DNA of 7,422 nucleotides, taken from contig CAWZYQ010000174.1 of the NCBI GenBank assembly GCA_963966275.1, forward strand, positions 1 to 7,422, in the 5' to 3' direction. Numbering within the stretch: the first letter of the stretch is position 1; every line of letters starts with the position of its first letter. The notes beneath the pieces were generated by a model. It was not told where the DNA came from. It did not search any database and saw nothing but the letters and a program-made list of their open reading frames with translations. Positions 1 to 5,786 of the stretch are shown piece by piece. Both the position numbers and the translations under genes were made by a program. The DNA is from UBA10427 sp003500135 (lineage in GTDB: Bacteria; Bacteroidota; Bacteroidia; Cytophagales; Cyclobacteriaceae).

Positions 1-172
1 AATATGCTTTATAATCAATAATACAGGTATCAATAGTGTTTCCTAATGACCATATTCTTAGCCTGAGGCAACCAATTCGTGAATGTTCAAAAAACTTTAC
101 AAAGCCGTAAAATTAGACGTCCACCATCAATTGCTGCCGTGATCTATGCTCGATAATAGCCAAAGTCGAGTA

Positions 173-193
173 ATCTGCATTTGTAATGCAGAT
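173..193. repeat. Perfect 9-bp inverted repeat, TGT loop
   Basis: The arms ATCTGCATT and AATGCAGAT are exact reverse complements separated by TGT. Read as RNA, the centre looks like a tRNA anticodon arm (5-bp stem CTGCA/TGCAG with the 7-nt loop TTTGTAA, anticodon TGT for Thr). However, the other arms of a tRNA are missing, so it is not called a tRNA. It is not followed by a T-run, so it is not a typical intrinsic terminator. Confidence 0.6.
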
Positions 194-203
194 GCACCAG
201 GAA

Positions 204-220
204 GTGCTTTTGTAAAGCGC
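204..220. repeat. Second hairpin with the same TTTGTAA loop
   Basis: The arms GTGCTTT and AAAGCGC pair over 7 bp with one G-T wobble around the loop TGT. The seven central bases TTTGTAA are the same as in the hairpin at 173-193, which starts about 30 nt upstream, so the two may be diverged copies of one unit. Confidence 0.5.
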
Positions 221-270
221 CAAACGAAGGCTTCATTTGAAAAAATAGGCTGTAATTCAAAAATGCATCT

Positions 271-287
271 GAATGCTTAAAGCATTC
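271..287. repeat. Perfect 8-bp inverted repeat
   Basis: GAATGCTT and AAGCATTC are exact reverse complements around a single A. As DNA this could be a protein-binding palindrome. As RNA it gives a 6-bp stem with a 5-nt loop. No T-run follows directly (the bases after it are ACGGTCAAATTTTT), so terminator function is doubtful. Confidence 0.5.
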
Positions 288-441
288 ACGGTCAAATTTT
301 TAGCGTCATTGTAGAATACTTCAAACAACGGGGTAGTGAGTAATTATTTGGATTTATCAACCGCTTATATTCCATCCCTTTTAACTCAATGGACATAACA
401 TTTATAAGCCACGACGTGTTGATGTGTCAAAGATTGTGATT

Positions 442-813
442 ATGAACACCAATTTATTCGGAGAAAAACTGGAGACCTGTAGTAACCAACCTTTGACAGG
501 ATATTTTCGCGATGGATGCTGCAGAACGGATGAAAGCGATCAGGGCGCCCATACCGTTTGTGCCATCATGACACAGGAGTTCCTCGATTTTTCCAAAGCA
601 AAAGGCAACGACCTCATCACACCCCGACCGGAATGGCAGTTCACCGGCCTGAAACCGGGCGACCGGTGGTGCTTGTGTGCCCTGAGATGGATGGAAGCCT
701 ATCAGGCCGGAGTGGCGCCCATGATCATTCCGGAAGCCACAAATGAAAAAACGCTTGATTTCATTGCCATTGAAGAATTATTGAAATTTGCCTACAAGCC
801 TGCTGAGTCTTAA
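442..813 (+). CDS. DUF2237 family protein
   Basis: A 123-residue protein recognisable as the DUF2237 family: it begins with the family-like N-L-F-G-E-K-L and carries the signature blocks PLTGYFRDGCCRT (residues 17-29), AHTVCA (36-41), GNDL-x-TPRPEW (55-65) and GLKPGDRWCLCALRW (69-83). Six cysteines are visible (13, 26, 27, 40, 77, 79), most inside conserved blocks, which suggests metal binding or redox chemistry; the family's biochemical role is not established. There is no signal peptide, so it is probably cytoplasmic. The ATG at 442 was chosen because family members start close to this motif. An in-frame GTG at 424 would add six residues; neither start has a clear Shine-Dalgarno sequence. 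The length is normal for the family. The gene stands alone and converges with the next gene, leaving 66 nt between the stops. Confidence 0.88.
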   Translation: MNTNLFGEKLETCSNQPLTGYFRDGCCRTDESDQGAHTVCAIMTQEFLDFSKAKGNDLITPRPEWQFTGLKPGDRWCLCALRWMEAYQAGVAPMIIPEATNEKTLDFIAIEELLKFAYKPAES

Positions 814-879
814 CCAAATCATTCCCGAAATGCCTGGTTGTATTGAACTCAGAAGCAACAATTTTCAATGTATCATATG

Positions 880-1434
880 CTAAAAACTGGAATAGTTCCA
901 GTCCTCACCCATGATATAGAAACCTTCGCTATTGCCACCGGAGCCGATATCGGTATTCCAGCTTCTATTGAAATAACTACCGCTACTTTGCTGGTAATAT
1001 TGCATAGCAAGTTGATACAGGTTGACGAGCGCACCCTGCCCTTCGAAACCGACCCAGCCGTTTTGATCCAACCAGTAGCGACCCCGAAATACAGGCCCCC
1101 TGGTGATCTTCATCAATTCAGCCTGTTCAATTTGAGTGATTTCCCGCCCGTTGATGAAAATGCCTGTATTGCCTTTGGAAGCCTCCGGCGATAATGGCCC
1201 TCCGAGGTTTAAACCTGGAATACCAATTCCCGCAGGCGGATACCCTTCCATACCCCAAAAACCGGAAGCTTTGTCATACCAATAACGCCCGGGCAATATT
1301 TTCACACGGTACATTTCCTGAAGTTGTTCAACGATATCCGTGCTTAAAGTATCATCGTTGATAATCACAGGTTGGGCTTGTGCTTCAGCAACATATGAGA
1401 AAAGAATGGCCGGAATTATGATGAAATATCGCAT
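880..1434 (-). CDS. Exported protein with duplicated GRYW motif
   Basis: A 184-residue protein of unknown function. The N-terminus is a signal peptide: a hydrophobic stretch IIIPAILF followed by an A-x-A site (Ala18-Gln19-Ala20), with cleavage likely before Gln21. The mature part contains two copies of an aromatic-glycine motif: GRYWYD...GFWGMEG at residues 49-64 and GRYWLD...GWVGFEG at 118-132. Between them lies a Gly/Pro-rich linker and a FINGREI segment (93-99). The C-terminal tail (about 145-184) is rich in Gly, Ser, Asn, Tyr and Trp, suggesting an extracytoplasmic surface-exposed domain. I do not recognise a named family; proteins with a similar YW-D...W-G-x-E-G pattern exist as uncharacterised secreted proteins. 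It is probably monocistronic: the upstream gene ends 173 nt away and the downstream gene is convergent. A forward-strand frame overlapping it (868-1194) is its shadow. Confidence 0.8.
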   Translation of the reverse strand: MRYFIIIPAILFSYVAEAQAQPVIINDDTLSTDIVEQLQEMYRVKILPGRYWYDKASGFWGMEGYPPAGIGIPGLNLGGPLSPEASKGNTGIFINGREITQIEQAELMKITRGPVFRGRYWLDQNGWVGFEGQGALVNLYQLAMQYYQQSSGSYFNRSWNTDIGSGGNSEGFYIMGEDWNYSSF

Positions 1435-1583
1435 TGAATGTTCGGTTTAGTTCTATGCTTTGTCTGAATAATCAAAGTTCCGTGAAACCAAAGACAATTA
1501 CATCCCCCCAAACAGTGATTATCAATAGCAGAAATCTGGTATTTTGGGTAGGTTACCACAGTTATTAACCCCGGCCAGACGAT

Positions 1584-1608
1584 AAACAGTGTTTACGAAA
1601 TGCTGTTT
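1584..1608 (-). terminator. Possible weak terminator after the response regulator
   Basis: Outer arms AAACAG and CTGTTT (6 bp) flank an inner TTT/AAA pairing, overlapping the regulator's stop codon. On the minus-strand transcript the two pairs between outer and inner stems are C-A mismatches, and the bases after the stem are only briefly U-rich. On the plus strand the same positions would be G-U wobbles. It is the only structure found at the end of the two-gene operon, so it is reported with low confidence. Confidence 0.25.
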
Positions 1609-2231
1609 TACTCAATTAAACCGTGCTTCATGGCATACTTTACCAGTCCGGCGCTGTTTTTCAGCCCTAGCTTCAGCAATATGTTTTTCCGGTGCGTTTC
1701 TATAGTGTGTTTACTCAAAAAAAGCTCCCTGGCCATTTGTCCGGTAGTTTTCTGATCGGCAATGAGTCGAATGATCTCCAGTTCGCGTTGGGTAAGTTTG
1801 GTTGGAATTGACTTGGGTTGGGTAAAACCCGAAAATACGTTTTCAGTGATTTTTTCACCAAAGTATTTTTTACCCGACTTAACAGTTTCCACCGCCTCCA
1901 CCAGTATTTCTTTGCCGGCATCTTTCAGGATGTAGCCATCGACCCCGAGTTTCAACATTTGCCTGATAAATTCCGGTTCATCGTGCATGGTAAGCACGAT
2001 AATTTTTAGCTCAGTATATTCCTCCTTAATTTTTTCAGCTACTTCCACCCCGTCCATTTCCGGCATCTCAATGTCGAGCATCAGCAAATCGGGATAGTCA
2101 TTTTGTTGCAGAAACGCCAGCGCCTCTGTACCATTCTGTGCGATGCCTACCACCTCACACCCTGCTTCACGGAGCATGTATGATATTCCTTCTATAAACA
2201 TCCGGTGGTCATCTGCCAGCAATATTTTCAT
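1608..2231 (-). CDS. NarL/LuxR-type response regulator
   Basis: A 207-residue cytoplasmic DNA-binding response regulator, of normal length for the NarL/FixJ class. The receiver domain (about 1-120) has the acidic pocket Asp7-Asp8, the phosphoacceptor Asp53 in LLMLDIEMPEMDG, the switch Thr81 and Lys103 in GYILKDAG. After a short linker comes a LuxR-type helix-turn-helix (about 143-205) with the standard LTQRELEIIRLIA entry, the recognition region LSKHTIETHRKNILLKLGLKN and the closing A-x-KHGLIE. All key residues are present, so the protein should be active. It follows the histidine kinase gene by 14 nt on the same strand and is surely its partner: the kinase has a HisKA_3 domain, the class that pairs with NarL-type regulators. 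By family knowledge phosphorylation of Asp53 promotes dimerisation and DNA binding. Its targets are not visible; the divergent envelope genes at 4317-5303 are one candidate. Confidence 0.96.
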   Translation of the reverse strand: MKILLADDHRMFIEGISYMLREAGCEVVGIAQNGTEALAFLQQNDYPDLLMLDIEMPEMDGVEVAEKIKEEYTELKIIVLTMHDEPEFIRQMLKLGVDGYILKDAGKEILVEAVETVKSGKKYFGEKITENVFSGFTQPKSIPTKLTQRELEIIRLIADQKTTGQMARELFLSKHTIETHRKNILLKLGLKNSAGLVKYAMKHGLIE

Positions 2232-2245
2232 TTTCAGTCGAACTT

Positions 2246-4150
2246 TTAAAGTGGTATTTCTATGATCATACTGGTTCCCGCACTGGGGTGGCTATCGATG
2301 GACAGCTTCCCGTTCAAAAGCGCTACTCTAGTGCGAATATTTTTAAGCCCCAGTCCCTGACTTTTCATTCCGGAGGTATCAAACCCCTTACCATCATCTT
2401 CAATCATAACATTAAGCGAATCAAAATCCCTGGTTAAAGAAAGGTTGAGGGTGCTGGCGCCGGCATGCTTCACTACATTTTGTACGGCCTCCTGTACAAT
2501 GCGGTACAAATGGACTTCCATTTCTTCATCGAGGTGACCATTAAGTCCGATCTCGTTAAACGTGGTTTGCAGCCCCGTACTTTTCGAGGTGATGTCGAGT
2601 TCACTGCGGATCGCTGCTTCAAGCCCGAACTTTTTGAGTGTTCCCGGCATCATATCGTGCGATATTTGTCGAACCTCTCCACTTATGGAATTGAGTACGT
2701 CCATCTCTTCCTTGAGATGTTTATGGACTGAAAGTTGATTTTTCAGGTTGGCCAGCATAACACCCACGCTGTCGTGCAGGTCGCGGGCTACCCGTTGCCG
2801 TTCTTTTTCCTGTGCTGCCGTAATGGCCGCAATCGACTCTTTCTGATAACGATTCTCACGCTTTTGACGATAGAGCATAAAAACCAGCGCCGTCAGAATA
2901 AGGGCAAACACGGCAATCAGACTGATCATTATGATGATATTTTCCCGTTGTGCCAATAGGGCTTTTTGTTCGAGCAATTCTTTTTCCTTTTGTTCCGTCT
3001 GATAGCGGATATTGAGGGCTTCCACTTCGGCCCTCAGGTCCTTTCCTTCTGTGCTGTCTTGCCATTGCTCGTGGAGTTTTCTTGCCTGCAGCGCCATTTC
3101 CCAATCATTTTGATGCTCCAGCACTTCCGACTTAAGCTGATAGTATTTGCTTTTCAATTCCATCGATCCGTTTTGCCTGAACAAATTGTCGTAATCCGAG
3201 AGGTATTGCGCTACCCGGTCGATGTTTCCCGATTGCATCTCAATCTCCATTAATGATATTACCGCGGAAAGCACGTTTTGGTCATTTTGCTGCTGTTTGC
3301 TGAGTTCGAGGTACTGATTATAGTAAAACCGCGCAGAATCTGTTCGATCCAGCCGTCGGAATAACTGTCCGAGATTGGAATAGTTGTAGGCCACCTGCAT
3401 CAGGTTGTTTTGTGCACGATGTATGTCCAAAGACTTTCTGATGGAATAGATCGCACTATCGAGCTTACCTAAGTTGGTGTATACAATACCCAGATTGCCC
3501 AGCACGTGCGCCATTCCGCCTTTCATATTCTCTTCTTCAGCAATGGCATACGCCTTATTGTAGTATTCACGCGCCATTAAATAATCTTTTAGCTTAATAT
3601 ACACGTTACCAATGTTGTTGTAGCTCCGGGCCAGGCCCAGTACGTAATCATTTTGTTCGGCTATTTTCGCTGCGCTAATGTGTGCCTCGACGGAAGACTC
3701 AAATTCGGCCCGGTTAAAAAAATACAAACCTAAATTAGAATAGGTACTGGAAAAATCTACCCAATCCCTCCTATTGTTTTGAAGCTCCAATGCCCGGTCA
3801 ATATCCTTTTTGGCCTCTTTTTGCTTATTGCGCATTAAATACAGTTGGCTACGTCCGTTCAGCGCTTTTAACAGCAAACGTGGCTCATTGAATTTGATGG
3901 CGAGTAAAACCGCTGAATCAATCGACTGATGTGCAATGGCCGTATCACTGTAGAGTTCATTTTGAAAAGTCTCGATATGCCGGGCAATCCTGATCGAATC
4001 GTTAGGCGCGACCGGAGATGGCATGTATGAGGCCAGGATAAACTGCGCGATGAAAAACAAAATAAAGGAAGCTTGTCCCATTGAACCGGCTTTTCCATTA
4101 ATTTTTCTAACGAGGCCAAAGAACAATAGGCCTGTCGGTTTTACATCCAT
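2246..4150 (-). CDS. TPR-sensor histidine kinase (HisKA_3 type)
   Basis: A 634-residue membrane histidine kinase. Order of parts: an N-terminal hydrophobic export signal (about 24-42), a long array of tetratricopeptide repeats (about 55-365; clear units such as SYNNIGNVYIKLKDYLMAREYYNKAY), a charged coiled coil (about 368-403), one transmembrane helix (about 405-426), then the kinase. The H box is ERQRVARDLHDS with phospho-acceptor His459. The ATPase domain has the N box EAVQN (Asn558), G1 box Asp585-x-Gly587-x-Gly589 and G2 box GLGLKNI (599-605), all intact. The TPR region therefore lies outside the cytoplasmic membrane, presumably sensing a protein or peptide, a common Bacteroidota design; no HAMP domain is seen. 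The ATG at 4150 has AAAAGG 7 nt upstream. An internal Met24 (4081) would place the hydrophobic segment at the very N-terminus like a classic signal peptide and is the main alternative start. The gene heads an operon with the response regulator. Confidence 0.95.
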   Translation of the reverse strand: MDVKPTGLLFFGLVRKINGKAGSMGQASFILFFIAQFILASYMPSPVAPNDSIRIARHIETFQNELYSDTAIAHQSIDSAVLLAIKFNEPRLLLKALNGRSQLYLMRNKQKEAKKDIDRALELQNNRRDWVDFSSTYSNLGLYFFNRAEFESSVEAHISAAKIAEQNDYVLGLARSYNNIGNVYIKLKDYLMAREYYNKAYAIAEEENMKGGMAHVLGNLGIVYTNLGKLDSAIYSIRKSLDIHRAQNNLMQVAYNYSNLGQLFRRLDRTDSARFYYNQYLELSKQQQNDQNVLSAVISLMEIEMQSGNIDRVAQYLSDYDNLFRQNGSMELKSKYYQLKSEVLEHQNDWEMALQARKLHEQWQDSTEGKDLRAEVEALNIRYQTEQKEKELLEQKALLAQRENIIIMISLIAVFALILTALVFMLYRQKRENRYQKESIAAITAAQEKERQRVARDLHDSVGVMLANLKNQLSVHKHLKEEMDVLNSISGEVRQISHDMMPGTLKKFGLEAAIRSELDITSKSTGLQTTFNEIGLNGHLDEEMEVHLYRIVQEAVQNVVKHAGASTLNLSLTRDFDSLNVMIEDDGKGFDTSGMKSQGLGLKNIRTRVALLNGKLSIDSHPSAGTSMIIEIPL

Positions 4151-4156
4151 AGCGCT

Positions 4157-4163
4157 ACCTTTT
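4157..4163 (-). promoter_or_regulatory. Ribosome binding site of the kinase gene
   Basis: Read on the minus strand, AAAAGGT lies 7 nt before the ATG at 4150. This supports 4150 over the internal ATG at 4081, whose upstream sequence has only a looser G/A-rich stretch. It stands out because most starts in this window lack a recognisable Shine-Dalgarno sequence. Confidence 0.5.
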
Positions 4164-4170
4164 CGCCATT

Positions 4171-4194
4171 AAATACACTATTTACACAGTATTT
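4171..4194. repeat. Repeat structure upstream of the kinase gene
   Basis: AAATAC (4171-4176) and GTATTT (4189-4194) form a 6-bp inverted repeat with a 12-nt spacer. The same segment holds a direct repeat of TACAC (4174-4178 and 4183-4187). It sits 20-44 nt upstream of the kinase start, where a promoter or regulator site would be expected. Short A+T-rich repeats arise easily by chance. Confidence 0.25.
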
Positions 4195-4286
4195 TTTTTA
4201 AGCGCAACACGTGTGGAAAATATCCCTGAATTCAGGTAGTTTTCATTTTACCTGCTTTCGGGGATTCACCTCATTATGGTCCGTAG

Positions 4287-4306
4287 TACTTTTGATAAAA
4301 TCAAAA
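4287..4306 (+). promoter_or_regulatory. Candidate promoter -7 element overlapped by inverted repeat
   Basis: TACTTTTG at 4287-4294 matches the Bacteroidota sigma-factor -7 consensus TAnnTTTG exactly. The -33 region about 19 nt upstream (ATTC at 4264-4267) is a poor match to TTTG. A start about 6 nt downstream of the element would leave a leader of under 20 nt before the ATG at 4317. A perfect 7-bp inverted repeat, TTTTGAT/ATCAAAA with spacer AAA (4290-4306), overlaps the -7 element and the expected start point, the position of a repressor operator. The element match is seen directly; promoter and operator function are inferred. Confidence 0.45.
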
Positions 4307-4316
4307 TCATCAACCA

Positions 4317-4499
4317 ATGAAATCAATACAACGCACTACCTTAGCAGTACTATTGCTTTTAATGACCGGGGCATATGGATGTGTTTGCTCACAATGCCCC
4401 TCGTGTTGCAGCGTCGAGGCGAGATATGACCATAGCCAGTCTGACAGCGAATTAGCCCGGGAGCACGTTCAGTACATCGAAAATCAAGTATCACCTTAA
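4317..4499 (+). CDS. Small Cys-rich exported protein or lipoprotein
   Basis: A 60-residue protein I do not recognise. The N-terminus is a clear signal sequence: a basic KSIQR region, the hydrophobic core LAVLLLLM, then TGAYGC. Cys22 preceded by Ala-Tyr-Gly is a loose lipobox, so the product may be a lipoprotein with a mature part of about 39 residues. If Cys22 is not lipidated, it joins a dense cluster C-x-C-x-x-C-x-x-C-C (22, 24, 27, 30, 31), five cysteines in ten residues, suited to metal binding or disulfides. The rest is acidic and helix-like (SDSELAREHVQYIE). It is followed after 12 nt by the beta-barrel gene, so the two are probably co-transcribed. An overlapping frame from 4211 lacks these features. 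The signal peptide, intergenic fit and promoter match argue that the gene is real despite its size. Confidence 0.65.
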   Translation: MKSIQRTTLAVLLLLMTGAYGCVCSQCPSCCSVEARYDHSQSDSELAREHVQYIENQVSP

Positions 4500-4511
4500 A
4501 ATCGGGTAACA

Positions 4512-5303
4512 ATGAAGAAATGGATATACACCTGGTGTTTGGTGCTGTTTGGTAGCACCCTGCTCACTGCCCAAAACATACTATCTCCGGCTGCACAACA
4601 GTTTGTCTGTTCCGCGCGACTGGAGGTTGTCGGTGGACTGAATGCCAGTAAAACCTCAATGGACGATTTGAGCGATTCGGAATCCAATAAATTCAGAACC
4701 GGCTTTCACCTCGGTTTGCGCATGAACACCAGCATTGGAAAGGGCTTTTCCTTCATTCCCGGAATTGTATATGAACAAAAGGGAACCAAATACAAGTATC
4801 GATACGATGACAATGAGTTTCCTATCGAGATGGGGGCCGCCAATTTAAGCGCACCCGATGCGGTTTGGCAAAATCAGGCAACACAGGCCATAGACGGGAT
4901 TGACCGCAACATTCGCCTGAATTATCTGACCATCCCCCTGTTTTTTGACTACGGGCCGATACCCAAACTGAAAGACCTGAAGGTTATCGCGGGCTTAAAT
5001 CCAGCCTTTTTACTCGGACATACCACTAAGGTCAATAGCTTTGGGAATGAAAGCGAGCAATCGGGCACCGATGACCTGAGTACTTTTGACCTTGCACTTG
5101 CTGTAGGGGTTTCCTATATGTTTTATGACAAATTCGGTGTTTCGGCCATGTACGACCACGGGTTGATCGACATTAGTTCTGTCGAGGGAGTGGCGGAATC
5201 GTTTAACCGAACACTTCGGTTCAGTTTGTTTTACCGTTTGAATTTCAATCCATTGTTCAAGGAATCTTACAGCAAAAAACGCAAGGAACTCTCATTTGAA
5301 TAA
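4512..5303 (+). CDS. PorT-like outer-membrane beta-barrel protein
   Basis: A 263-residue protein with the look of the outer-membrane beta-barrel family common in Bacteroidota (OMP_b-brl_2, often annotated PorT family or porin family). The signal peptide is MKKWIYTWCLVLFGSTLLTA, with cleavage near Ala20. Alternating amphipathic strands follow, for example FRTGFHLGLRMNTSI, FSFIPGIVYEQKG, IRLNYLTIPLFFDYG and FDLALAVGVSYMF. The segment LNYLTIPLFFDYG is the most typical family mark (Y-L-x-I-P). The last strand LRFSLFYRLNF is followed by a basic tail of about 17 residues, so the barrel does not end exactly at the C-terminus. About eight strands would fit the length. Whether it is a pore, an assembly factor or a structural barrel cannot be told. 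It lies 12 nt after the Cys-rich gene and ends at a strong terminator. Confidence 0.88.
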   Translation: MKKWIYTWCLVLFGSTLLTAQNILSPAAQQFVCSARLEVVGGLNASKTSMDDLSDSESNKFRTGFHLGLRMNTSIGKGFSFIPGIVYEQKGTKYKYRYDDNEFPIEMGAANLSAPDAVWQNQATQAIDGIDRNIRLNYLTIPLFFDYGPIPKLKDLKVIAGLNPAFLLGHTTKVNSFGNESEQSGTDDLSTFDLALAVGVSYMFYDKFGVSAMYDHGLIDISSVEGVAESFNRTLRFSLFYRLNFNPLFKESYSKKRKELSFE

Positions 5304-5338
5304 AAGTATAAACTAGGTGTAACACTGGTTTTGATAGT

Positions 5339-5371
5339 AAAACGGGCAGTTCACATGGAGCTGTCCGTTTT
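5339..5371. terminator. Bidirectional intrinsic terminator
   Basis: AAAACGGGCAG pairs with CTGTCCGTTTT (11 bp, one G-T wobble), and the stem extends by TTC/GAG around the 5-nt loop ACATG. The stem starts with AAAA and ends with TTTT, so it can end transcription from both sides. It lies 35 nt after the beta-barrel gene stop (+) and 21 nt beyond the stop of the small convergent gene (-), exactly where a shared terminator is expected. Confidence 0.85.
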
Positions 5372-5392
5372 CATTTAATGGAGGGTAGTTGG

Positions 5393-5587
5393 CTAATCGT
5401 CGCTTATTAAAAACGGATATCGTGTCTCGAGAAGTTCAATGACCTCTGCAATTCTGGTTGCCAGAAATTTTTCCTGCCCATACAATTCAATGATTGACAT
5501 TTTTGTAATTCCCATCACCACCATTGTTTCCTCCGGCGGATAAAATGTTTTTTCCTGTATTTGATTATTACAATAAAATTTAGCCAT
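5393..5587 (-). CDS. Small protein of unknown function
   Basis: A 64-residue protein without signal peptide or membrane segment, probably cytoplasmic. I do not recognise it. The first third is polar (AKFYCNNQIQEKTFYPPEE); the rest reads as beta strand then helix (MVVMGITKMSIIELYGQEKFLATRIAEVIELLETRYPF) with an acidic end. Support for a real gene: a purine-rich AGGGA 4 nt before the ATG, a terminator placed just past its stop, an A+T-rich upstream region with a perfect inverted repeat, and no competing frame. It is divergent from the TPR gene at 5787 and may share a control region with it. It could be a small regulator or partner protein, but this is only context. Confidence 0.55.
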   Translation of the reverse strand: MAKFYCNNQIQEKTFYPPEETMVVMGITKMSIIELYGQEKFLATRIAEVIELLETRYPFLISDD

Positions 5588-5603
5588 AGTATCCCTGCTT
5601 TAC

Positions 5604-5619
5604 CAATATGAACATATTG
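5604..5619. promoter_or_regulatory. Perfect palindrome, candidate operator
   Basis: CAATATG and CATATTG are exact reverse complements with a 2-nt spacer (AA). The 16-bp site begins 17 nt upstream of the start codon at 5587, a typical position for a dimeric repressor on the minus-strand gene. No second copy was noticed in the window. Confidence 0.4.
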
Positions 5620-5638
5620 CTCAATTAGTTTAGAAATG

Positions 5639-5653
5639 ATTTATATTATAAAT
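5639..5653. repeat. A+T-only inverted repeat
   Basis: ATTTATA and TATAAAT are exact reverse complements around one T. In such A+T-rich DNA this can occur by chance; it may also act as a promoter -7/-10 region or a binding site. It lies between the two divergent genes, 20 nt beyond the palindrome at 5604-5619. Confidence 0.3.
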
Positions 5654-5786
5654 TTCTAAGATTCACAAAGAGTTATTTGAATAGATAAAAACACATTTAA
5701 CATTATTAAGAAAACTAACCTCTTCCATTAAGAATGATAAAATAAAATGATTATGTTGTAACTTATTAAAAAAAGATTATTGCCAT

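Larger units (their letters stand above)
1..441. other. Gene-free left end with a hairpin cluster
   Basis: No reading frame here has the length or composition of a gene, and stop codons are frequent in all frames. The longest ATG-started frame I followed by eye (146-280, +) would encode 44 residues that I do not recognise. The stretch is not featureless: between 173 and 287 there are three compact inverted repeats, listed separately, and an 8-nt segment at 189-196 (CAGATGCA) is the exact reverse complement of 264-271. The promoter of the downstream DUF2237 gene should also lie here, but I see no convincing -33/-7 pair. It could be an untranslated leader, a small structured RNA, or the worn remnant of a repeat element. 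Confidence 0.5.
5588..5786. other. A+T-rich divergent control region
   Basis: This 199-nt stretch separates two divergent genes and is extremely A+T-rich: only 23 of the 120 bases from 5641 to 5760 are G or C. It should hold promoters for both the small minus-strand gene and the TPR gene, but I see no clean TTTG/TAnnTTTG pair on either strand. It contains two perfect 7-bp inverted repeats, at 5604-5619 and 5639-5653. No reading frame of interest is present. Confidence 0.5.

Noticed and set aside
172..194. A tRNA-Thr(TGT)-like anticodon arm, CTGCA-TTTGTAA-TGCAG
   Set aside because: No acceptor stem pairing, no T-arm with GTTCRA and no normal-sized D-arm can be drawn around it, so it is not a tRNA gene; a decayed tRNA fragment cannot be shown either.
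83..280. Frame encoding MFKKLYKAVKLDVHH... interrupted by TGA, reopening at ATG 146 for 44 codons
   Set aside because: Short, interrupted, no recognisable protein similarity and no ribosome binding site. It also runs through the hairpin cluster, so its codons are better explained by that structure.
424..441. GTG at 424 as the start of the DUF2237 gene
   Set aside because: It would add MSKIVI before the family-typical beginning and has no better ribosome binding site; the ATG at 442 fits better, although GTG cannot be excluded.
868..1194. 108-codon forward frame
   Set aside because: It lies antisense to the exported GRYW protein, which has a signal peptide and an internal duplication; the forward translation shows no domain or export signal.
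2465..3253. Several 70-95-codon forward frames opposite the kinase gene
   Set aside because: The kinase on the minus strand has intact, recognisable domains over the whole stretch; the forward frames are by-products of its codon use.
4211..4429. 72-codon forward frame starting in the kinase upstream region
   Set aside because: It overlaps the Cys-rich gene in another frame and covers the promoter element; its translation has no signal peptide or domain.
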